From CAZRVH01 sp964608325 (GTDB lineage Bacteria > Patescibacteriota > Gracilibacteria > Peribacterales > Peribacteraceae), in contig CAZSMX010000022.1 of assembly GCA_964608325.1 (NCBI GenBank), forward strand, positions 1 through 11,046: a stretch of 11,046 nucleotides of DNA. The letters run 5' to 3'. Each line of letters opens with the position of its first letter. The first letter of the stretch is position 1. The notes below the pieces were generated by a model that did not search any database, was not told the DNA's origin, and was given only the letters and a program-made list of their open reading frames with translations. Positions 6,144 through 11,046 of this stretch are shown here, in pieces. A program made the translations under genes and the position numbers.

Positions 6144-6563
6144 GTGTCTAAGAATCTCTTGCTGGCCCTGGTCTTTTTCGGACTGTACGGAGGACTTATC
6201 ACCCTCAACGCCCTCGAAAAAATGCCATTATCATGGTGGTCCGTACTCATTCAGGGAACCGCGTTGGCAATCATGGATTTCCGCTTACACGCAGCCACGC
6301 ACGCCAACAAACTTGATCCGCCGGGACGCACGATGGCATGGGTCCTGATCGCCATGGTCTTGGCGGCACATCCCGGGTTCCGGCATGGATGGCAGGTATC
6401 CGTCATCTGGTTCTGCCAGGGGTGGTGGGACAGCAGCTGGCACGCCGCGGACTACCACCGTCCGAACGGATTGCCACAAGCAGCCTCGGACCACGCATGG
6501 GTTCGCTGGGCTGCGCCGACGATTTCGATTGTTACACTCGCAATTCCCTTCCTCCTTTCCTAA
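6144..6563 (+). CDS. Small His/Trp-rich membrane protein of unknown function
   Basis: 139 aa from GTG 6144, set by the GGAGG site at 6132-6136. Hydrophobic segments at about residues 4-24, 30-46, 63-76 and 119-138 suggest three to four membrane passes. Between the third and fourth lies a conserved-looking loop with WFCQGWWDSSWHAADYH (89-105); histidines at 49, 53, 76, 81, 100, 105 and 117 could serve metal or haem binding, but this is a guess from composition. I recognise no family. A strong terminator follows 20 bp after the stop, and the next plus-strand unit has its own promoter, so it is probably monocistronic. It lies within the 41-bp direct repeats. No strong promoter is seen; CATACT at 6089-6094 is a weak -10 candidate. 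Confidence 0.75.
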   Translation: MSKNLLLALVFFGLYGGLITLNALEKMPLSWWSVLIQGTALAIMDFRLHAATHANKLDPPGRTMAWVLIAMVLAAHPGFRHGWQVSVIWFCQGWWDSSWHAADYHRPNGLPQAASDHAWVRWAAPTISIVTLAIPFLLS

Positions 6564-6583
6564 GAAGCGGTGAAGACGCTTCG

Positions 6584-6609
6584 CCGGACGGCTCCCCGTC
6601 CGGTTTTTT
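6584..6609 (+). terminator. Strong rho-independent terminator after the membrane-protein gene
   Basis: A perfect 8-bp stem, CCGGACGG and CCGTCCGG, with loop CTCC, followed by six T. A second 6-bp hairpin (GAAGCG / CGCTTC, 6564-6582) lies directly upstream. The T-tract is only on the plus side, so it acts on plus-strand transcripts. Confidence 0.9.
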
Positions 6610-6630
6610 CATCATCGACACACGTTCCCG

Positions 6631-6659
6631 TTGGATCGACGGCGAAAAGGATCTATGCT
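6631..6659 (+). promoter_or_regulatory. Putative promoter of the 23-codon micro-ORF
   Basis: TTGGAT (6631-6636), a 17-bp spacer and TATGCT (6654-6659). It lies just after the terminator at 6584-6609 and just before a ribosome binding site and ATG, so position and spacing support it, although both boxes deviate from consensus. Confidence 0.45.
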
Positions 6660-6698
6660 CGCTTCGGTTCTGCCCGCACCGCTTGAAGGAGTAAGCCT

Positions 6699-6770
6699 AT
6701 GTTGTCGTACCTGGCCGAATGCGAACCGTGGGGTTTGGCAGATCTCATCGCGTTATTCTGGAACGATTGA
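6699..6770 (+). CDS. Candidate 23-aa microprotein
   Basis: ATG 6699 to TGA 6770 encodes MLSYLAECEPWGLADLIALF followed by WND. AAGGAG (6686-6691) lies 7 nt before the ATG, an ideal ribosome binding site. The peptide is acidic and hydrophobic, with one Cys, two Trp, a central Pro-Trp-Gly turn, and a second half that could form an amphipathic helix. Promoter (6631-6659), ribosome site, ORF and terminator (6806-6832) form a compact unit of about 170 nt transcript between two terminators. It is not an upstream leader peptide, because no plus-strand gene follows before fmt. The unit could instead be a small regulatory RNA with a chance ORF. No homolog is recognised. Confidence 0.45.
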   Translation: MLSYLAECEPWGLADLIALFWND

Positions 6771-6805
6771 CCGCATCGAAAACAATTGCTCCGAATTGCG
6801 CACTG

Positions 6806-6832
6806 CCCCTGGTCCGCTGATCAGGGGTTTTT
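6806..6832 (+). terminator. Rho-independent terminator of the micro-ORF unit
   Basis: A 9-bp stem, CCCCTGGTC (6806-6814) and GATCAGGGG (6819-6827) with one G-T pair, loop CGCT, then TTTTTCTTTT. The T-tract lies on the plus side only. The minus-strand nrnA stop codon (6821-6823) lies inside the stem, so the convergent units meet here. Confidence 0.8.
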
Positions 6833-7813
6833 CTTTTCCTCCTTCTTCTCCTCGATCACCTTCCAGCGGACCTCCGGCTTCAGCTTGCCCTGCACCGCGA
6901 AGCCCGCGGCTTTCCGGTGTCCGCCGCCCTGCAGCTTGCCCGCCATCGCGGCCACGTCGACATCTTCGCGGAGCGTGCGGATGGATCCTTTCACCTTGCC
7001 ATCACGCTCGGACAGGACCATTGAGAAGCGCATGCCCGGCACGGCGTTCACGTAGTCGATGGCGCCGGACAACGCGGATGGATCGGCTCCTGTCGCGCGG
7101 AAGTCCCCCTCCGTCACCGCGGAGACCGCCCCCCCTTCCTCCGTCACCGTGATCTTTTCCAATACCCGACCCCACAAGCGCAACGTCGACAAATCCGCCG
7201 TGCGGAACACCGCGGAGACGATCAGCTGTTGGCGTGCACCGGCCCTAAGGAGGCGCGCGACCGTGCGATAGACTTCGGCCGTCGTATTGCTGTGCAAGAG
7301 GCCGCCCGTGTCGGTGTAGACGCCCGTGAGAAGGCAGGTGGCGATCTCGTTATCCATTTCCCACTTCAGCGCATCGGCCAGCGCCACGACGATCTCACAA
7401 CTGGAGGCTGCGGAGGGCTCCAGGATGTTCACCGTGCCGAACTTGGGGTTTGTCGGGTGATGGTCGATCATGAGAACGGGAATCGACCCGTCGAATAGCT
7501 GCGGCACGGACTCCTGCATCTGCGTCATCTTCGGCTCCGCGCAATCCACGACCACGGCCGCATCGCCGGCTTCCAGCTTCAGCGTATTCTGGATGCGCTG
7601 GGCGGACGACAGGTACAGGAACGTATCCGGAGACGGATCCACGCAATGCATGGTGATCTGTTTTCCCGGGAATTGTTTTTCGAGCAGCAGGGCCATTCCC
7701 GTCACGCTCCCGATGGCGTCGCCGTCGGGATTCCGATGGCACACGCAGGCAACGCGCTTGGCCTCCGTGAGAAGCTTCAATGCGGCCTGGGCATCGTTGT
7801 GCGAAACGGGCAT
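6821..7813 (-). CDS. nrnA: DHH/DHHA1 phosphoesterase, NrnA-type (nanoRNase / pAp phosphatase)
   Basis: 330 aa, the usual size of bacterial NrnA. The family degrades RNA oligomers of 2-5 nt to mononucleotides and many members dephosphorylate pAp; it acts in the cytoplasm with two metal ions. Motif I is HRNPDGDAIGS (26-36, with H26, D30, D32), motif II VVVDC (D90), motif III DHH (117-119) and motif IV YTDTGG (D168), all intact. The DHHA1 domain carries GGGHRKAAGF, with GGGH at 296-299. The C-terminus is a Lys/Glu tail (VIEEKKEEKKNP). The start at ATG 7813 fits the family and lies 10 nt after a -10 box, without a Shine-Dalgarno. The last 14 codons are partly repeated at 6034-6074. Assignment to NrnA rather than another DHH subfamily is based on motif spacing and length. 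Confidence 0.9.
   Translation of the reverse strand: MPVSHNDAQAALKLLTEAKRVACVCHRNPDGDAIGSVTGMALLLEKQFPGKQITMHCVDPSPDTFLYLSSAQRIQNTLKLEAGDAAVVVDCAEPKMTQMQESVPQLFDGSIPVLMIDHHPTNPKFGTVNILEPSAASSCEIVVALADALKWEMDNEIATCLLTGVYTDTGGLLHSNTTAEVYRTVARLLRAGARQQLIVSAVFRTADLSTLRLWGRVLEKITVTEEGGAVSAVTEGDFRATGADPSALSGAIDYVNAVPGMRFSMVLSERDGKVKGSIRTLREDVDVAAMAGKLQGGGHRKAAGFAVQGKLKPEVRWKVIEEKKEEKKNP
6840..6880. repeat. 41-bp direct repeat, right copy, within the 3' end of nrnA
   Basis: Partner of 6034-6074 (35/41 identical). On the minus strand it encodes the PEVRWKVIEEKKE segment. Similarity stops close to both ends, including before the stop codon. Confidence 0.6.
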
Positions 7814-7823
7814 AAAGGGATTG

Positions 7824-7852
7824 ATGCTACGTTTCTGGCATGAATTTCACAA
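7824..7852 (-). promoter_or_regulatory. Putative promoter of nrnA
   Basis: On the minus strand: TTGTGA (7852-7847), a 17-bp spacer and TAGCAT (7829-7824), 10 nt before the ATG. The -35 context ATTGTGAAA is the same as in front of virB4. A leader of only about 3 nt is predicted. Confidence 0.55.
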
Positions 7853-7920
7853 TCTAGTGGTGTTGCGTGATGGGGTGATGTTCGTTGTGACAGATGAATG
7901 TGAAGTTGGATGTGCGTGAC

Positions 7921-8002
7921 TAGGAAGTAGGTTGAGTAGGAAAGTAGAAAGGTAGGTGGGCAGAAAAAATCCTACTTCCTCCCTACCCTCCTACTTTCCT
8001 AC
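7921..8002. repeat. Inverted-repeat cluster between nrnA and fmt
   Basis: The left half carries TAGGAAGTAGG, GTAGGAAAGTAG (7936-7947) and GGTAGG; the right half carries their complements CCTACTTCCT (7971-7980), CCTACC (7982-7987) and CTACTTTCCTAC (7991-8002). Two perfect pairings are possible, 12 bp (7936-7947 with 7991-8002) and 10 bp (7922-7931 with 7971-7980); their arms interleave, so in one nested hairpin they exclude each other. It lies upstream of both divergent promoters. It may be a repeat element or a regulatory site. Confidence 0.75.
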
Positions 8003-8020
8003 ATATCACACCCTCATCAC

Positions 8021-8029
8021 TGCTACACT
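8021..8029 (+). promoter_or_regulatory. Putative extended -10 of fmt, leaderless start
   Basis: TGCTACACT matches the extended -10 pattern. Only 6 nt separate it from the fmt ATG, which would place the transcription start on or next to the A of the ATG. No -35 box is recognisable. Confidence 0.55.
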
Positions 8030-8035
8030 CCCCTT

Positions 8036-8908
8036 ATGGAACGGTTCTCCATCATCTTCTGCGGCACCCCCGACTTCGCCGTCCCCGCGCTCGAAGAGCT
8101 TTTGAAGAACCCTGCGTTCCAGGTAACGCTGGTCGTTACGCAGCCGGACAAACCGGTGGGGCGGAAGCAGATTGTCACGCCTCCCCCCGTGAAGGTCTTT
8201 GCGGAGAAGCATGGCATCCCCGTGTTCCAACCCGAGAACATCAACAAGGAATTGCCGGATTACCTCCAGAACCACGGCATGGACGCACCCGACTTCCTGG
8301 TCGTCGTTGCCTATGGGAAAATCCTCAAACGGCACATCCTGGAACTACCACGCATCGCCCCCATCAACGTGCACGGCTCTCTGCTCCCCCGCTGGCGCGG
8401 TGCCTCCCCGGTAGAACACGCTATCCTGGCGGGCGATACCGAGAGCGGCATCAGCGTGCAGATCATGGCGGAAGAATTGGACGCGGGCGACATCCTCGCG
8501 GAATCGAAGATCAAGATCGAAGACCGTTGGACCGCTCCCGTCATGCGCGAGAAGCTGTCCAAGATGGCAGCGCATCTCTTGGTCGATACGCTCAGAAAAC
8601 CCCTACGCCCTACGCCCCAACCACAAGAAGGCATCACCATCTGCAAAAAACTGACGCGCGAAGACGGCATCGTGAATCCCTGCGACACATCCGCCGTGGA
8701 AATCGACCGCAAGGTGCGCGCCCTCGTCCCCTGGCCAGGCGTGACGATGACGATCAACGGCGAGGATTTGAAAGTCCTGGAGACATCGTTAACACCCCAT
8801 CCCGACGCGGCGGCGCTGACGTGCAGCGGGGATACGATTTACCTCGTAAAAGTGCAGGTGCCCGGAGGAAAACCCATCTCGGGAAGACAGTGGCAACTCA
8901 ATAAATAA
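8036..8908 (+). CDS. fmt: Methionyl-tRNA formyltransferase
   Basis: 290 aa, slightly shorter than the usual 305-315. It transfers a formyl group from 10-formyl-tetrahydrofolate to Met-tRNA(fMet) in the cytoplasm, giving the initiator tRNA. The N-terminal formyltransferase domain shows FCGTPDFAVP (8-17), QPDKPVGR and PPPVK, then INVHGSLLPRWRGASP with catalytic N111 and H113, and LDAGDI with D149; the N-to-D spacing of 38 equals that of the E. coli enzyme. The C-terminal tRNA-binding domain has KKLTREDG, then RKVRALVPWPG. It is transcribed divergently from nrnA and convergently with the PUR-domain gene, with no def beside it. The start is set by the GTPDFAVP position and the -10 box just upstream. 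Confidence 0.97.
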   Translation: MERFSIIFCGTPDFAVPALEELLKNPAFQVTLVVTQPDKPVGRKQIVTPPPVKVFAEKHGIPVFQPENINKELPDYLQNHGMDAPDFLVVVAYGKILKRHILELPRIAPINVHGSLLPRWRGASPVEHAILAGDTESGISVQIMAEELDAGDILAESKIKIEDRWTAPVMREKLSKMAAHLLVDTLRKPLRPTPQPQEGITICKKLTREDGIVNPCDTSAVEIDRKVRALVPWPGVTMTINGEDLKVLETSLTPHPDAAALTCSGDTIYLVKVQVPGGKPISGRQWQLNK

Positions 8909-8976
8909 AGACGCGCTGAAGCGCCGGGTCTCGCGGGTCCCGACGCTGGAAGCGCTCATTGCCGGAAAGATAGTTC

Positions 8977-9007
8977 ATGAAAGAAAACCCGGAGGGTTGT
9001 CTTTCAT
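8977..9007. terminator. Bidirectional terminator between fmt and the PUR-domain gene
   Basis: An 8-bp perfect outer stem (ATGAAAGA / TCTTTCAT), one A-G mismatch and a 5-bp inner stem (AACCC / GGGTT) with loop GGA. It sits between convergent genes; the A/T-rich stem base gives short U-runs on both strands, though no long T-tract follows. A smaller GCGC-TGAA-GCGC hairpin lies at 8913-8924, just after fmt. Confidence 0.6.
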
Positions 9008-9014
9008 GCCTGCA

Positions 9015-9338
9015 TTACATTTTGCTCTTCATTTCGGCGAAGGCATCGATGAACTTATCGAGGTCTTCGGCGTCGAACATGATCGTGGTCTTCTGGCCGC
9101 CGCGGGACTTCTCGGAGACCTTGAAGAACTTGCCGTTTCCGGATTCCTTCAGGTCGATGTAGAAGGTGCGCTGCTTGGCGTGGATCGTCACGGAGTGAAG
9201 ATCGTTCGCAAAGGAACGGTTGCCGCCGCCCTGGAAGTTTCCGCCGCTGCGGGGAGGTCGGGAGGGGGCAGGCGACGACGACATGCTGTCATCGTGGTGC
9301 TGCGATCCGCCCGTAAGGTCTGACATAGGATCAAACAT
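9015..9338 (-). CDS. PUR-domain (DUF3276-like) nucleic-acid-binding protein
   Basis: 107 aa from ATG 9338 (ATG 9326 is also possible; a TTG at 9398 would add 20 codons that look unrelated). Residues about 45-107 match a single bacterial PUR repeat: HSVTIHAKQRTFYIDLKE, KFFKVSEKSRGGQKTTIMF, and DAEDLDKFIDAF, in the strand-strand-strand-helix order of Borrelia BpuR and DUF3276 proteins. Such proteins form dimers that bind RNA and single-stranded DNA. Residues 6-44 are a flexible arm rich in Gly, Ser, Pro, Asn and Arg (RPPRSGGNFQGGGNR), like RG-type RNA-binding tails. It lies downstream of metG on the same strand but has its own extended -10. No Shine-Dalgarno is seen. Family call is fairly confident; the target is unknown. 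Confidence 0.8.
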   Translation of the reverse strand: MFDPMSDLTGGSQHHDDSMSSSPAPSRPPRSGGNFQGGGNRSFANDLHSVTIHAKQRTFYIDLKESGNGKFFKVSEKSRGGQKTTIMFDAEDLDKFIDAFAEMKSKM

Positions 9339-9427
9339 ACGAAAGGGAGTAAGAAGTAAACGTCCGGCCGCCTGCTCGTTCCCGGTAGTCACCCGCAACG
9401 CGCTCGGTCTAGCTCCGACGTGGTTTC

Positions 9428-9436
9428 ACTGTAGCA
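9428..9436 (-). promoter_or_regulatory. Putative extended -10 upstream of the PUR-domain gene
   Basis: On the minus strand this is TGCTACAGT, close to the fmt element TGCTACACT. It lies 22 nt after the metG stop and about 90 nt before ATG 9338, which would give a leader of roughly 80 nt, much longer than for the other genes. No -35 box is clear. Confidence 0.4.
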
Positions 9437-9457
9437 CTCCTGGCCTTTCCAGACAAT

Positions 9458-11002
9458 TCAGGCCGCGGGCGCCTCCTCCACCTTCGGGAACAGGATGCTT
9501 GGCTCGCCGGTGCGCTTCCAGTCCTTCACGCCGTTCCACGCCTTCATCTCGTCCGTGACGACGAAATCCTTGTCGGACATGTCGGCGGCATACGGCACAC
9601 CCAACTGCGCGGACATCTTGCGCGCGGAATCCGGGATGAACGGCAGGAGCATCAGCGCGACGTGGCGCAGGCTCTCGGCAAAATTGCTGAGGATCTCCAG
9701 CTTCTTCTTCGGATCGTCCTTGATGGTCCAGGGTGCCGCGATATTGAATGCCTCGTTCATCTGGCTGATGAGACCGCTGATCTGCTGCGCGGCCTTGTGG
9801 ATCTCGAACGCATCCATGTACTCGGCGTACTGCTTCCACTGCTTGATAGCCTCTTCGGCCTCGGGTCCCCCGACGGGAACGGTGAGGTCGGCGTCTTCTT
9901 TCTTCAACATCACCAGCACGCGGTTCAGCATGTTGCCCAGCTGGTTACCGAGCTTGCTTTGGTACACCTCGCCGAAACGCTTCCAACTGAAGTCGCCGTC
10001 GTTGCCGACGGGAATCTCGTGCGTCAGGTAGAAACGCAGGGCGTCCACCGGGTACTTCTCGATCACTTCGACGGGATTCACCACGTTGCCCAGGCTCTTG
10101 CTCATCTTCTTTCCCTCGCTGGTCACGAAACCGTGGATGAGCAGGTTGTCCGGCGTGCGGATCCCCGCGTCGATGAGCATCGCGGGCCAGATAAGGGCGT
10201 GGAAACGCGCGATGTCTTTTCCGATGACGTGGGTGACGGTGGCATCATCCCAAAACTTCGCTTCCGCATGGTCCGTGAGAAGGCCGAGTCCGGAGATGTA
10301 ATTCGTCAGCGCATCGCACCACACGTACATCACCTGGTCATCGTCGCCCGGGACGGGAACGCCCCAATCCAGCGTGGTGCGCGGACGGGAGAACGAGACA
10401 TCCTCCAATCCCCCTTCGATGAGCTGCAATGTCTCGGGTGCGCGGTGCGGCGGAATGATCGTGTACGTGCCGTCCGACAGGATCTTCTTGAGTTGTTCCT
10501 CCTTGCCTTTCAACTTGAAGAACCAGTTCGTTTCGGTCACGGATTGCGGCTCCACATTGTGATCGGGGCATTTTCCGTCGATGAGGTCCTTCGGCGTCAC
10601 GAAACGCTCGCAACCGCTGCAGTACAACCCGGTGTATGCGCGCTGTTCCAATACCCCGGCATCACGCAGCTTCTCCCACAATGCCTTCACCGTCGGCCAG
10701 TGGACCTCCTGGTCCGTCGTGCGGATGAAACGGTCGTAGCTGATTTCCAACCTGTCATAGATGGCCGTGAACAGCAGGACGTTGCGATCGACGAGCGCCT
10801 GGGGCGCCATGCCTTCCTTCTTCGCCGTCTGCTGGATCTTCGTACCGTGTTCGTCGGTGCCGATCTGGAACCGCACCTCGTCGCCCTTCATGCGCTTCCA
10901 GCGGACGAGCACGTCTGCGAGCACTTTCTCCAGCACGTGGCCCATGTGCGGGGCGGCGTTGGGGTAATCGATGGCGGTGGTGATGTAGTGGCGGTTCGTC
11001 AT
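9458..11002 (-). CDS. metG: Methionyl-tRNA synthetase
   Basis: 514 aa. Class I synthetase charging tRNA-Met, including the initiator, in the cytoplasm. It has the HIGH motif as HMGH (19-22), FQIGTDEHG, a zinc knuckle CSGC (128-131) and CPDH (145-148), the WCDALTNY strand, and KMSKS (299-303). The anticodon-binding helices follow, and the protein ends in EEAPAA without the C-terminal EMAP/tRNA-binding domain found in longer MetRS, as in the short (about 510 aa) type. ATG 11002 is preferred over GTG 11011, because the first residues TNRHYITTAIDYPN match the family start. The ATG lies 9 nt after a TATAGT box. Product supplies the substrate of Fmt, encoded nearby. Confidence 0.97.
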   Translation of the reverse strand: MTNRHYITTAIDYPNAAPHMGHVLEKVLADVLVRWKRMKGDEVRFQIGTDEHGTKIQQTAKKEGMAPQALVDRNVLLFTAIYDRLEISYDRFIRTTDQEVHWPTVKALWEKLRDAGVLEQRAYTGLYCSGCERFVTPKDLIDGKCPDHNVEPQSVTETNWFFKLKGKEEQLKKILSDGTYTIIPPHRAPETLQLIEGGLEDVSFSRPRTTLDWGVPVPGDDDQVMYVWCDALTNYISGLGLLTDHAEAKFWDDATVTHVIGKDIARFHALIWPAMLIDAGIRTPDNLLIHGFVTSEGKKMSKSLGNVVNPVEVIEKYPVDALRFYLTHEIPVGNDGDFSWKRFGEVYQSKLGNQLGNMLNRVLVMLKKEDADLTVPVGGPEAEEAIKQWKQYAEYMDAFEIHKAAQQISGLISQMNEAFNIAAPWTIKDDPKKKLEILSNFAESLRHVALMLLPFIPDSARKMSAQLGVPYAADMSDKDFVVTDEMKAWNGVKDWKRTGEPSILFPKVEEAPAA

Positions 11003-11011
11003 GGCCCGCAC

Positions 11012-11017
11012 ACTATA
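11012..11017 (-). promoter_or_regulatory. Putative -10 of metG
   Basis: TATAGT on the minus strand, 9 nt before ATG 11002, giving a leader of about 2-3 nt. No clear -35 is seen in the remaining 29 bases of the window. A GGAGGAGGG run lies upstream of the -10, too far from the ATG to serve as a ribosome site. Confidence 0.45.
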
Positions 11018-11046
11018 CCCTCCTCCGGCATCCGCGAAAGACTCAA

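Noticed and set aside
6050..6250. A minus-strand frame containing the letters DHH (MSTDHHDNG)
   Set aside because: It is out of frame with the NrnA-like gene end and lies opposite the membrane-protein gene; none of the other DHH-family motifs is present.
8977..9162. A 61-codon plus-strand frame
   Set aside because: It starts in the terminator hairpin and runs antisense to the PUR-domain gene.
1..11046. Alternative genetic code with UGA as glycine
   Set aside because: TGA ends metG, nrnA and the lipoprotein gene at sensible lengths, and no gene shows an in-frame TGA.
1..11046. CRISPR array, tRNA or rRNA genes, transposase or integrase
   Set aside because: Both strands were read for regularly spaced repeats, tRNA T-loop sequences and recombinase genes; none was seen. 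The repeats present are palindromes or single pairs.

Overview
The window looks like a scaffold from a bacterial metagenome-assembled genome: it is GC-rich and contains two runs of exactly 100 N (2318-2417 and 5700-5799) that are scaffolding gaps. Genes are densely packed on both strands and use the standard bacterial code (TAA and TGA both end proteins of expected length). Ordinary translation genes (argS, fmt, metG), a stand-alone VirB4-family ATPase, compact intergenic regions and several starts placed directly behind a -10 box without a Shine-Dalgarno sequence would fit a Patescibacteria/CPR lineage. That assignment is an inference from gene style, not from a marker gene.

Layout from left to right. 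1-1443 (minus, cut by the window edge) is a lipoprotein with two SH3b domains and a polysaccharide-deacetylase-like domain whose metal and catalytic residues are missing. It sits 22 bp behind argS (1466-2836, minus, interrupted by a gap). A divergent promoter region with a REP-like palindrome leads to a coiled-coil lipoprotein (3080-3898, plus) and a VirB4/TraC-type P-loop ATPase (3955 into the second gap). From 5812 to 6143 there is no gene, only REP-like palindromes and a short displaced gene end.

Next comes a small plus-strand island (about 6076-6839) with a 139-aa His/Trp-rich membrane protein (6144-6563), a strong terminator, and then a complete-looking miniature transcription unit: promoter, ribosome binding site, 23-codon ORF and terminator. 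The island is bracketed by a 41-bp direct repeat (35/41 identical), one copy being the 3' end of the nrnA-like DHH phosphoesterase gene (6821-7813, minus). This resembles a small element inserted at a gene's 3' end. Its two ORFs are the only ones here with clear Shine-Dalgarno sequences.

The right part holds nrnA, a divergent intergenic region with an 82-bp inverted-repeat cluster, fmt (8036-8908, plus), a bidirectional terminator, a small PUR-domain nucleic-acid-binding protein (9015-9338, minus) and metG (9458-11002, minus).

Functionally, metG charges initiator tRNA with methionine and fmt formylates it; argS is another tRNA charging enzyme; NrnA finishes RNA decay by degrading nanoRNA; the PUR protein probably binds RNA or ssDNA. 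The two lipoproteins and VirB4 belong to the cell envelope. The most promising unusual items are the repeat-flanked island with its micro-ORF, the inactive deacetylase-fold lipoprotein, the leaderless-style starts, and the altered HIGH motif of ArgS.
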